Assembly (NCBI GenBank): GCA_034509425.1
Contig: JAVTVJ010000348.1
Span: forward strand, 248,001-312,000
Source of the DNA: Eopsaltria australis
Lineage: Eukaryota; Chordata; Aves; Passeriformes; Petroicidae
Length of the DNA stretch: 64,000 nt
Reading direction: 5' to 3'
Shown here: positions 24,967-36,027 of the stretch, in pieces
Layout: each line of letters opens with the position of its first letter
Position numbering within the stretch: the first letter of the stretch is position 1
The notes under the pieces: model-generated
Database searches by the model: none
What the model was told of the DNA's origin: nothing
What the model saw: the letters and a program-made list of their open reading frames with translations, nothing else
Program-made: the position numbers and the translations under genes

Positions 24967-26210
24967 TATGATAGAAAAATAGAGACGTAGAATGGTTTGT
25001 CTTGGAAGGGACCTTAAAGACAATTTAGTTCCAACCCCACTGCTGTGGGTAGGGACACCTTCAACTAGAACAGGTTGTTCAATGACCAATCCAAACTGGC
25101 CTTAAACACTTCCAAGGATAGGACATTGACAGCTTCTCTAGGCAACTTAGTCCAGTACTCCACTATCCTTGCAGGAAAAATTTCTTCACCCTATCCAATG
25201 TAAGCCTTTTCTCTTTCAGTTTGATGCCATTCCCCTTTGTTCTGTCACAACATGCCCTTGTAAAAACCCTTCAACTTCCTTTTGGGTCCCTTTCAGATAC
25301 TGGAAGGCTGCTCTAAGGTCTTCCCAGAGCCCTGTCTTTTTCAAGCTGAACTTCCCCAGCTCTCTCTGTCTTCATAACCCTCTGATTATCTTCACGGCCT
25401 TCCTCTGGACTCATTCCAAGATATCCACATCCCTCTTATGCTAGTGGCTCCAGAGCTGAACAGAGTATCCATAAGGAGAGTAGAGAGGACCAATCACCTC
25501 CCTTGACCTGTGAGTCAGGTTTCTTTTGATACTTCCCAAGGTATGGTAGGCTTTCTGGTCTGAAAACCTACATTATCTGGCCATGATGAGTTTCTTTTCA
25601 AATGACAAATCCAAGTCTTTCTCTGCAGATCTGCTCTCAATCCATTTTCTGCCCAGTCTGGGATTTGTGATTGTGATTGCCCTGACCCATCTTCAGGACA
25701 TTGCACTTGCCTTGTTGAACTTCATGAAGATCACACAGGCTTGCCTCTGAAACCTGTCAAGGTCTCTCTGGATGGCTTCCCTTCCTTCCAGCATTTCGAT
25801 GAACAGATTTTGGGACTGTCAGTAAATCTGCTGAGGGTGCACTCAATCTCACTGTCCATGTCAACAACATAGATATTAAATAGCACTGGTCCCAATACAG
25901 ATCTCTGAGGAACACCACTCATCACTGCTCTCCACTTGGACATTGAGATTTGACTGCAATCCTTTAAATGTGACTGTGCAGCCAATTCCGTATTCACCAA
26001 GCAGATATTCCATGTCTCTCCAGTTTACAGACAAGGTAAACACAAGTGAAGGTAGATGACATCAGTTGCTCTTCCCTTATCCACCAACAATTTCACCACC
26101 CTGTACAAGGACACTGAAATTTTCAAATACAATGATTGCTGCAGACCAGCTTCTGTCTTACATGCCTTTAAACAACACATTTTCCATATGTGCAAAGTCC
26201 TTTTCTTTAA
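24967..26210 (-). mobile_element. CR1 LINE, about 1.25 kb, minus strand
   Basis: On the plus strand the element begins with the complement of the CR1 tail, 'tagaatggtttgtcttggaa' (24989-25008), and runs backwards through the C-terminal domain into reverse transcriptase. On the minus strand a frame at 26000-25731 reads the motif-B block SGVPQRSVLGPVLFNIYVVD. The catalytic box reads FTDS (25826-25815), with the Asp pair broken. A second frame (25706-25515) encodes the downstream DWAENG block. The 5' limit is near 26210. A small deletion lies around 26030. Terminal repeats survive as a degenerate 'gatagaaaaatagagacg' at 24970-24987. Non-functional. Confidence 0.95.
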
Positions 26211-28757
26211 GTGAAAAAAAAATTGTCAGATGCCTTTGAGTGTCAGATTCCTTTCCTATGCCAAAATCATTCCTTAAGTACTAGAGATATCAGTTCTGTC
26301 TAAAATATTTTTATCCCTGTTTGCACTAAATATTGAAACTTAAGGTGTCATTTGTATGTTGGCAAATGTTTAAACAAGTGATTCCCCTATAGAAATATTA
26401 TTTACCTAAACACATGTGGTGTTATTGTTTTGTTCTGGGGAAAACGCTTAGTACAGTAACTTGGATTTTCAGTTGAAGTTAAAATTTTGGAAGAAAACTG
26501 AATTCCTGTTATAAATTTGTCTGCATGTGCTGCCTCAACATCATGTAAGATGTGTGTCCTGAAAGTACATTTCCTGAATCCTGTACAAAAGCTGTTCTTA
26601 GCACTATCTCCCTTAATACCTTCCTCAGAACTATATATTAAGTGAAACTGAGGTCAACATTGAGAGATAGATTCTGCCTTCTGATATATATGATATGGTT
26701 TCGTTGCTACTGTGTGGTTCATTTACGTGCTTCTGATGAGATTTTACTCAATCAAGTAACTTCTCACAATATTACGGGAAAAGAAAATTTCCAAAATTGC
26801 AGATACCAGAAATATCTGATCAAATTCAGAAGAAAAGGATCTGGAGGAAAGAACAGAGAGGTAGCATAAAACTGCCAGACTGAGCTAACATGTGAGTGAG
26901 AAGTAAATCTGATGAATAAGGGAATGCATTAACTTCAGTAAGCAAAGTTTCAAACCTGAAAACTAATGGATTGACAGTTTGGCAGTGAAAAAGGAGAAGA
27001 AGAAATAATCTTGATGAACAGACTGCCTGATGCATGTATGCTGCACCTTATATAATGAAAGTCATTAGAAGGAAGTTTGGAATAAAGAGAAATCAATTGC
27101 TTGTGATGAAAACATGGACAAGAGTAGTTTGTCTTGATTGAATGGAGTACCTTGAAAATATTTTTTTTATTAGAACCTGAGTGATGACAACAATATGTCA
27201 AAGAGAAAAAAGCTTCATTACTCTTGAGGAACTGAACAAAATCTTCCAAAAAAAGAATGATTTTCTGATGGATTTCTTACAAGCGTTTTCAAGGAGTCAC
27301 ATACAGATTTTTAATCAACAGACAGATTTTCATAAATTTTGAGCAACTGAGTAGCTGTCTTTTAACAATATGTCCTGAATGACTGTGCTTGAGATTGCTC
27401 AAAAAATCTGCAGCCTGGAAAGGAGTTAAGGGGGAATGTACTACCACACAATATAAATGTACTATAAAATGTAATGTTGGAAGCTGGATTTACTTTTTCT
27501 TGGTGAAGTATCACAAACTTGATAATATTTCTCCTTGCAAAAATTTCAAGTTCTTGCTTCTTGATCAGCAATTTAAAACTAAATTGAGTTAATATAGGTA
27601 GAAATTAAAAAATTGTAGACAAATACACATGCATACATTTTATTATTTTTGTCTTTATTGTCAGTAGCATCTTCTGGTTTTTTTGCTTCTCTCTCTTTCA
27701 AAAGAGAAGCGGTTTTCAGGCTGCTTTGTGCCTACATGCAGTCCTGAGAGCTCCATTCAACAACATATGCTTATGGTCTGTGTACTCAGCTCTCAGCAAG
27801 CTGACACTCCTACCTCCATTTGCCAAATAGAGCATAATTCCCTAAAAGTAAAGTTATGAAGTGCATATTGAACACTGCTTTATCTTAGAAGAAGGTGTAG
27901 CAAATAATGTCTGTTTCACAGTCTGACATTTTTCAATTGCTTAAATAGATTAAGTATCAAGTGAGTATATGGATAACCACATTTTTAAGAATTTGGTAAA
28001 TTAATTCACCAAAGCCATGCTCTGTCTAAACAGGAGCTCCAGATTTGCAGAGAAACAGAACATTTCAGGGATGCAAGAACTGAGCAAAACTTCTCCTCTA
28101 TTGACACAGCTGATTCCCTGCTGAACTATGTATAAATTCAGTCTAGCTTTTGATTGTGTCAAAGCAATGTGCTGGAGAAGCATTAAAAAATAAACTTGTC
28201 TCAAATGTGAGGTGGGACAAGAATAAAATAATAAATGCAAGAGCTAGAAGCAAAGATAAAGAGAAGGAAGGCAGAACTATAGAAAAACTATAGAAGAGGA
28301 AACTTCAGATTATATGAAAGGAAAAAGTAAGTTATATGTCTTGATGTACAGAGGTTAAGAGTTAAGCTCTGTGTGTTGGAATGACAACAAGAAACAGCTC
28401 AGGAATACTCACCAGGAATTAATTTTCTTACAGCATTTCTTTTTATCCTCACTCCTAAGTGACTTTTAGTATAGACTGCTGTAGTATGTCTATTTGCAGT
28501 CCTGAATGTGAAATGTGTTTGCAGATTTGAATCCATCTTTGTAAGCTATTCCAGTACCTGGAATACATTCTCATATTTTGTTTGTATAGAGGAAATAGCT
28601 GTGAAATCCTTTTCTAAAAGCATTCCTCTTGTGTGCCCTTCAAAAGTCCAATTGCTCAGAGAGTCTTTCAATGCTGGGAGATATCAAGGTTTTTCATCCT
28701 AAAAGTCTGCATCGTTGCACTTAAATTCTGAACCTTAATGACAACCTAGAAAAAAGT
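26211..28757. other. AT-rich unique DNA, no gene seen
   Basis: Unique sequence. Several 60-100 codon open frames (for example minus 26950-27249) have no recognised domains. Confidence 0.5.
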
Positions 28758-28803
28758 CTGGGTTTTTTGGTGGTTTTTGGTGGCTTTTTGGAGGTTTTTT
28801 AAA
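28758..28803. repeat. Short G/T-rich imperfect tandem repeat
   Basis: About four imperfect copies of a unit near 10-11 bases, of form GGTGG followed by five or six T, span this interval. The plus strand is almost pure G and T. No function is implied. Confidence 0.7.
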
Positions 28804-29035
28804 ACATGTTATTAAACTTAAGAAACTGCATTAAAATCTGTCATAAATGAATGTTGAGAGGATGAACTTAACCACTCTAAAGATGAGATATAAAGCTATC
28901 TGTGAATTATAACTTTTTTTCCCCCTGTAAAGCATATTCTACACTGGAAAGTGGCAAGTAGCTACAGATCAGACATGTAAAAATATCCTCAGTGTGAAAG
29001 TCTCACAGTTTTGATGCCTCCTAATTACTCTGCAG

Positions 29036-29130
29036 GAAAGAAATACTATTTCCATTTTACAGATAGCACATTAAAGCACAGAGATGTGTGTCTTGCTCAA
29101 AGCTGCAGAGGAAATCTGTGTTACAGCAGA
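29036..29130 (-). mobile_element. Probable MIR SINE fragment (ancient)
   Basis: The plus strand reads 'ccattttacagata' (29052-29065), then 'aaagcacagagatg', 'cttgctcaaagctgcag' and 'gaaatctgtgttacagcag'. This is the order of the reverse complement of the MIR core: the 'atctgtaaaatgg' block, the 'ctctgtgcctcag' block and the splice-like 'ctgtgtgacc' region. Such old SINEs survive in birds as short diverged fragments. The match is from memory and partial. Confidence 0.5.
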
Positions 29131-29275
29131 TAATTAAATGTCCCACAACAGCTACTGGGCAGATGAATATTCTTCTGTTAAAATTGCTAAATATAATATT
29201 GGAATAGGTTCAGATATTTACACACATACAGACAGGACCTCTGGAAAGATTTATGTGCTGTTTAATATCACTAAG

Positions 29276-29300
29276 CAAAAATTCAAAAATTCAAAAATTA
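29276..29300. repeat. Tandem repeat of an 8-base unit
   Basis: About three copies of ATTCAAAA-type sequence in an A-rich context. Confidence 0.7.
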
Positions 29301-32300
29301 AGTATAACCGAGACATTCCATGCTCTGTATCTGAGGAACCTAATCTCTTACTCTACTTTCAAAACCTGTGCTTTTTAAACTATGGCACTCCTTAACTGAA
29401 AGTCTCCTGTTGAAACCTCATACATGAATGATGAGGGATATGACATTTCAGCCTATTTAGACAATAAAGTCAAAATATGTCCCATGAGAAATGTATCAGG
29501 CAGCTACATGGATCCTTCACTGTCTCAAACAATTAAGATCACTTTCTGAATTGCAAAGTTGCAGTAAATAAGACTAAGTTAAGCTATAAATTTGTGTTCT
29601 CATATTTAAAGAATATCCTCAATTTCATTGATACACGTTTTTTGGGGGCAATATTTTGTTTAGAGAACAGCTTAAGTATCTTACAAAGCAGAAATTACAG
29701 GAGGACAATTCTTAGTTTAAGTATTGCTACAGAATAGAAAATATATTATCAGTTCTTCTTGTGCATATTAGTCTCTTGCTTATGTCAGTAAAACTATAGG
29801 ACCTAAGTGTTCAGGAAACAATTTTGGTTCACACAAAAGAGAAAAAACTTGTCCTATTTAAAACATAGAGTACTTTGATATTTGCTCTGCTCCCTAGACG
29901 ACCCTGCCTGGGAGATAATTCAATTAATTTTGTCTTTTTTGTAGGTGGTGGCCAATATTGACTGAAACAAGGTTAACTGGGATCGAGATTCCATCACCTG
30001 TGTTTATGTGTCTGCAGTGCATACAATTGCATGCCAGCTAATTGTGTCTGAGCTCCTGCTGCAGCCCAACAGAAATAGAGAGTTAATGCAGTCAATGAAG
30101 CACAGAGAATTATTCCAAAATAGGCATCTAAGTTAGGGTGAGATAAGCAGTTCCCCATTGTCCACGGTTGACAAGATCTGCATCTCTCACCAGCAGCTAG
30201 TCTACTAACACTTATATTGTATGTACCTAAACTTTTGTGTCTGGAGATGGAGTTGAATACCGCTCTAGGAGGTAGGCTCATAGTTACCAGGGGGCAAAGA
30301 TTCTTCTAGTGGTGCTTGCTTCAGTCTGTTGTGCATTTGTAGCCATCTTAGCCCACTGGCCAGATGACTCATTGCTAGAGGAAGCAAAATTCCAGATGAT
30401 AGTCACTTTTTTGAAGTCCACATATCATGCTACTGTTGGACTATTAGAAATGTAAGCAAGACTTTAATAAGTCCAGGCCTAAGGACACCACATTTTTCAT
30501 AGCAGGAGTTCATAGGTCTGTCAGGACTCAGGCCTTGGGTGGCTTCTTTTTCGGACAGGGGCCCGATTTGAATGCTGTAGATTGCCTTCAGAAGCCCAAG
30601 GAAAGATGAATACTGTGTCCCTTCTCATATGTAGTGTTTCTTCCTTGTCCAGGAGACTAAGACAGCCACCACCTGCAATTTTCAGCCATTTTCAGCACAG
30701 ATGCAGTCAATACTGAAGCATCATTTGTTGCCAAAGAACAGGATTTTGTTACAAATGTTCTGTTCCATCTTTAGAGAAAAGGCGTGTAAATCTTACTTGT
30801 CAAAACTAAGTTGGTACATAAGTTTTTTTATTATTTAACAGCTTTCAGTGCAGTTCAATCAGAAACGTAAAAGTGACCACAATCAAGTCCCATTGATATA
30901 TAAATACTAAGGAGTGGAATAGAAAAAGAAGAGGCCACAACACTCACAAAACTCTAAAATAGATATAAAACCACAACAGATTTTTCTATTATATATATTA
31001 TCAATACAGACAGAGGAAATACTAAAATGGATTGAAACTTTTGAATTTAATCTCTTCACACAAGTCAAGAGATTTTAATCATACTCTAACAATATAAGAT
31101 ATCACTTCACATTTCACTTTGTACGAATACTCTAGAGAAAGGCCAAACATGCCAATTGGTATGTAGGCAGCAAGTATTATCAGACAGCTCTGAATGTTTT
31201 ATCTGGTTTCCTGGTCTTTATTTTTCTTCAGATACTACTCAGCATGTAGAATTTATACTGACCACTGTGCTACTCCATCAGGGTATGTCTGAAGTTAATC
31301 CAGAGTCATGTCATCATAATTTAGAGCAAAAAATGCGTCCCTTTGCTCTCACAGAGTTTTTAAAAGGTCAGAATTCTCCATTAATTTATAAGAAATGTGG
31401 TCATTCTAATTTGTGCCAATAAAGGTCTTTTTATTTCCATGTCCCAGTCTTATGCCATACAATAAGATTCTCTTAGATATGAATTTATGGAGTAATAATT
31501 TATGCCTATATACTGTCGTAGCTGTTGACCTTCAGTCTTGCACTCAACACATTAAGTCTGAGCTTGATAGTGATTCATTCCTCAGCCATGGTGGTGTAGG
31601 TGCGGGAAGGACCCAGATAACATCATCACGGTAAATTACATCTCTAAAGGTAAAATTACTGCATTCTTCTCGCGAATCTTTGCCATTTCCTTATAGAACT
31701 TTATGCATATAAAGAATATAAGAAAAGATTTGTTGAGAATATAAGAAAATATTTTTTCCAGTGATAAATGAAAATGTAAAATAAAATCTTTTTGTTTAAA
31801 GTTTATATTCTTGTTTTGATCCCATCTGGGAGCTGAATGCTGCTCAGTGCTGATCCCACATGGGAAATGTCTTCCATCTTTACATGCATCAACAGCAAAA
31901 CCATTTTCTTTTTAAAAAACATGTCACTAGCTAGGATTTTTATTTTAGATTCAACTTCATTCTCAGAAAATAGCATTTGCACAGGTGTTACAAACATTTT
32001 TATAACACTACTGAACCTTTAAAAGCATCACCATAGGAATTTCTTCAGCAGAATTCTGGAAAACTGTATTTCCCACTATCTTAATGTTGAATTATTTTGC
32101 TTTTATATATTAAGTTTCCTGAAGTGAGTGATCATCTTTATATATTAACTGCATCTCCAAATAAGGTTTACTTAATATCTAAAATTTTTTGTCTCATGTA
32201 TTGAAGCATAAACCAGATTCACTGTGGATCACAGTAGTTTAGGCAGTATAGGATACAGGATATCTATGTCTGTTTCTGTTCTCCTGTGTGAGATTTGGAA

Positions 32301-33037
32301 AACTCTCTCTCATGGATGACAATTTCTCTTTCTATCTCCCTAGGAAAGTTAGTGGCAGGGCCCTGAGACTGCCAACAGGCTCTGCAGACATTCTCTAGTG
32401 TGGATTTAGCCACCTGTGCTTCAGGCTAGCTCTGACCTGGTGCAGCAGTTGACTTCTGGGAAAGAGCTGTGAGAATAAAAGACTTGCCCCCATCTCATGG
32501 GGTCTGTATGGAATCAAGTGCTCAGATTTTTTCTTGAACCAAACTAGGATGTGATTGTGAGTTTCACTTTTCCAACCTAGTGCCCTGATCACTTACACTG
32601 CCTTAAGACTTGCCTCATTGATGTTGCCTCTCCTGGCCTGTGGCCACTCCAGGCCCAGCTCAGCAGGACTTGTTGGGACACCCAGTTGGGAAGGGGAGGG
32701 TGAGGTGGGCATTTGTGTAGCCCTTTGCTAGGGCCAAGTTAGCATAGATGTTAACATAAACCTCAGAGCTCTAACCAACATTTTCTTAAGCAGACGAGAC
32801 AAAATGTGACCAACACCTTTTCCCAAACATCAGAATGACCCTTGAATAGTTTTTGTGTATTCAATGAAATAGAAAGCTGAACTATACAAACAACCTGCCA
32901 ATCCTCAAGTCTATACATTATCAGAAGTGTCCTGACCATCTTGATGGTGGTACTGACAATGGAAACAGCACATGAGAGCACAACAGCACAAGCTGAAAAC
33001 ACTGGTCGTGTGAGAGACCGGATTGTTAGTGCTTAAC
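29301..33037. other. Unique DNA, no gene recognised
   Basis: Mostly unique AT-rich sequence. A moderately GC-richer stretch at about 32290-32740 looks unlike its neighbours and could be an old LTR or SINE remnant. I could not match it and found no TG...CA ends with duplication. A minus-strand open frame at 29994-30281 (95 codons) has no recognisable domain. Confidence 0.45.
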
Positions 33038-33373
33038 TGTGGGGATGGATGAGGCTGACAGCAGGCCTGAAAGCCTCTCGGACATGGACTTGAAAGCGAT
33101 CAGAATTTACCCGTGAGAAAGCCCCGTGAGAAAGCAATGGTATGAACACCTGCAGCCACAGTGACAGACAGCCAAGAAGATAACCAGGGAAGATGTTTTG
33201 CACCCAGAGATGGCCTTGCAGAAGAGCATCAAGAATGTGGTGGAGGATTTATAGTGTGTAGTTGACTGCTTGTATGGCTTGTTAACGTGCTGGGAAAGTT
33301 CTTGTTATGAAGATAGCTTTAGTGTTCTCCACGCAGCCGATAGTAGCATGTTACAGTAGCTGGGGGAAAAGGG

Positions 33374-33379
33374 TATAAA
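33374..33379 (+). promoter_or_regulatory. TATA box of the LTR
   Basis: TATAAA lies 17 bases upstream of the AATAAA signal inside the LTR at 33038-33456. It would place the retroviral start site near 33400. Whether it is still used cannot be told from sequence. Confidence 0.75.
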
Positions 33380-33395
33380 GATGTTAGCATAGACT

Positions 33396-33401
33396 AATAA
33401 A
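33396..33401 (+). promoter_or_regulatory. AATAAA polyadenylation signal of the LTR
   Basis: Canonical hexamer placed between the TATA box and the CpG-bearing U5 end, as expected in a class II LTR. Confidence 0.75.
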
Positions 33402-33462
33402 GCACTTCTTTGTCCTTGGACTACTCGCGTGTCGTGTGTCCGTCTCTACTGCGACACTTAAT

Positions 33463-34509
33463 GACTCAAACATCAACCGAAATATTCTCAACTCAACCCC
33501 TTAACTTGGAAGACTGAAGAAATTTAAGGGACATTACAAGGAGAGAGGCTTTGGAGGGAATCCAGAATCAAGGAGAACCTGAGAACCTTTGGGGGAACAC
33601 AGAGGCCCCCATTACCTTGTCCAGAATGATTTTTAGAAACCGTTGTGCAAAATCTTTTTTTAGAGATTCATAGCAGATTGTCATAACAAAATATACAGAA
33701 TTCCTTAGTAGTTTTAACTCAGCATTGCTTTTTCTTGCTGATACTGAGATCATTCTTTCTCTAGAAAAATACAGCTTAATTGATGTTGCAATAAATGTTT
33801 TTAGTGAAGTAATTTTTATAAATCTCGTGGAACTTACATTTCAACTAATAGCTAGTGTGGAGCTGTGTTTCATTTAGAAATGCATGAAATGAAAGTGCAG
33901 TTCTCCAAGGAAAGCATACCACTGGCTTTAAAGTGGGTTAGGTTGCTATGCTTCAAGGCCTTTGAATAGTCATTTTAATTCTTTCTACAAGCTATTTTTT
34001 CATAGCAAAGGATATTGAATTAATTTGTACTTAAAGCAAAAATAGAATTCTATGCTTTAGAATGTGTAAGATATGTTAGTAGTAAAAAGACCTTTACATA
34101 TTTTTAAATTGCTTAAATTGAATCACACATGCATTTGAAATACCACTTTGCTAATTCTATATTTCATGAGAGTGAAATAAATATTACTCTACATTAATTT
34201 ACTTTTGTCTTCTAGTGACAGCAATGCATTTAATTGTCACAAGAAGTAGCAACCCCTGATTATAATTTTGGTTTAAGTGCAGAGGACCTTGTAGACTTTC
34301 CCCAAGGGTCATATTTGCTATGTGAATATCAGCACCTTTTCAAAAACTCTGCTTCGGTAGTCTTGATGGTATCTTGCAGAAATTTCAGGAATCTTATGCA
34401 CGCCTTAAACTTCCTTGTTATTCATTTGAGAAGGTTCACAGGCTAGATTAGATGATTACAGACCATTAGATGATTAATATCTTCCCAAAAAGCAGCATTT
34501 TCTCTCCCT
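33463..34509. other. AT-rich unique DNA, no gene seen
   Basis: No recognisable feature. The sequence right after the LTR has no tRNA primer-binding site. Confidence 0.5.
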
Positions 34510-34800
34510 GTAACACTTGTGCCGGGACATATCCGTCCCTGCTCCCGCTGTCCCCTCGGGGCTCGCAGCGCTGTTTCTCGCTCGCTTCCCCTGCCTCAGC
34601 CCTGGCTGCCGGGCAGCGTTTTGCCCTCCCTTGGCCAGGCTTTCCCCGGGGCTCTCTCTCTCTCGCCCGCCCGCCCGTGGCTGAGGGGCTCAGCCGTGCC
34701 CTGCGCTGGGGCCGCTGCAGCCGCTGGCACCGCCTGGGGCCGGGCCCGGCAGCCCCGGCACAGCCCCAGCGCCGAAACCGGGCATTGGCATTTGGTACAG
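34510..34800. promoter_or_regulatory. Isolated CpG island (about 290 bp), function unknown
   Basis: By hand count there are about 26 CpG in 34501-34800, with G+C near two thirds, inside DNA that is mostly AT. A CT-rich run leads into tandem CCCG units at about 34658-34677. Such islands usually mark promoters or first exons. Here no gene is visible, and the island could equally be the GC-rich core of an LTR, as the LTR at 16693-17574 has such a core. I searched for TG...CA ends with a duplication and found none. A 166-codon open frame (34519-35019) starts in the island. Confidence 0.6.
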
Positions 34801-35160
34801 AATCAATTACTGAACGTCACTTGTTCTGAAAATCGAAATAGAATGGTTCAGCTACCTTCTATCACGGCCGCGAAAACACCACCAGCCCAGACTATCCCTG
34901 TTGAGTCCCCTCTCGAGGATCCTAGGTGTAGCTTTACCACACCAGTTCAAAAGCTTCCATGGGTACATTATCAAAGCTGGAAATGGGACTGCAGGCAATC
35001 AAAATGTTACCTGGTATAATTCCTGTCACTGATACCCAATTATAGATGGGATCAGCTAAATTTCTTCATGAAGATCTGTGCTTTCATTTTTGCTTTGAAA
35101 GACAGATATAGCTATAATTTCAGTCTTTAATTTTCTTTATCATCCAATACCCAGCAGTGC
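34801..35160 (+). other. Unassigned open stretch downstream of the CpG island
   Basis: Two plus-strand frames stay open longer than expected just after the island. One is the 166-codon frame ending at 35019, and the same frame is open again for about 35 codons after that single stop. An overlapping frame from about 34865 to 35027 has several N-x-T sequons and a Cys near its end, a look found in secreted or envelope proteins. I recognise no family. Coding, retroviral remnant and chance are all possible. Confidence 0.3.
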
Positions 35161-35974
35161 TTGACACATTTCTACAATTTTTTTCCCTGAAGGAAGCAAT
35201 GAGCTATTCAGTGAAATTTCTTGATTTCACAGCTAGGTAGCAGAATCTCTGTAGGATTCTTTTTTTTTCTTTTCCTGTTTTCTTTTTTTTTTTTTTTTTT
35301 TAATGTGGAAAATCGCTTTCAGTGCTCCCCATGGTATGTTTTGCAACAGAGATGCATTTACTGAACAGTTTTGTAATTATCAATATTTATAAGGCCATGA
35401 GAATTGCTAACACTCCATGAGGTGCCTAATTTCCAAGTTTTTTAGCTTGCTCTTTTAGAGTATTTCAACCGACTAGTGAGCAAGCTGGTGTGACTGGATC
35501 TGCCTGTAAGATTTTTGTATGAAATAGAGCTGATATCAAAGTGCAATGTGGGATGAACTACTTCCCTTTTTATTTCTTCTGCATGATGACAAGAAGTAAA
35601 ACCAGAAGTGCTATTAATATGTACAGTAATAATGAGTCTTCAAGGAGGAAAACTCTATCATGCAAACAAAAGTATATGTGGTTTTCTCACCAAGTAATTA
35701 ATATTTGAACAATATAAATGAAAGACAAGAAGGGTTCATTTGAGTCGCTCTACCTTTCTGATCATAAACAGAGCAGACAAATAGAGAAGTTAATAGCAAT
35801 GTCAAGGTGCAGTAGAAAGGCATTAAGGGTTCTTAAACTGTCTTTGTGCTGAACAAATCAAAGTACAGCAAAATCATGAAGTGAAAACCCATGCTAACAC
35901 AATATTGTTTAATGGATTTGAAGCTTTTATTTTGTCTTACCAGAAACAGTTCAGGATTACTTTTGGAAAACCTA

Positions 35975-35976
<2 letters not shown>
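35161..35976. repeat. AT-rich unique DNA with a 19-base poly-T run
   Basis: Poly-T of 19 bases at 35283-35301 lies just downstream of a T-rich stretch (35258-35285). The rest is unique sequence with no exon seen. Confidence 0.7.

Positions 35977-36027
<51 letters not shown>
35977..36027. repeat. Poly-T homopolymer, 51 bases
   Basis: An unbroken run of 51 T is flanked by 'cctacc' on the left and 'cccc' on the right. On the minus strand it is a poly-A run, so it could be the tail of a retroposed transcript whose body would lie at 36028 and beyond. I recognise no gene or SINE there and found no target duplication. Slippage expansion or an assembly artefact are alternatives. Confidence 0.95.

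Larger units (their letters stand above)
33038..33456 (+). mobile_element. Solo LTR of an avian endogenous retrovirus, about 419 bp (ERVK-like)
   Basis: It begins TGTGGGGATGG and ends in GCGACA. Near the 3' end it has a clean TATA box (33374-33379), then AATAAA (33396-33401), then a CpG-bearing R/U5 stretch, 'gtgtccgtctctactgcgac' (33436-33455). The flanks are CTTAAC on the left (33032-33037) and CTTAAT on the right (33457-33462), a 6-bp duplication with one mismatch. Six bases fit class II (ERVK/alpharetrovirus-like) elements. No primer-binding site or coding region follows, so it is a solo LTR. The short TATA-to-poly(A) spacing resembles the compact R of that class. Confidence 0.85.
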
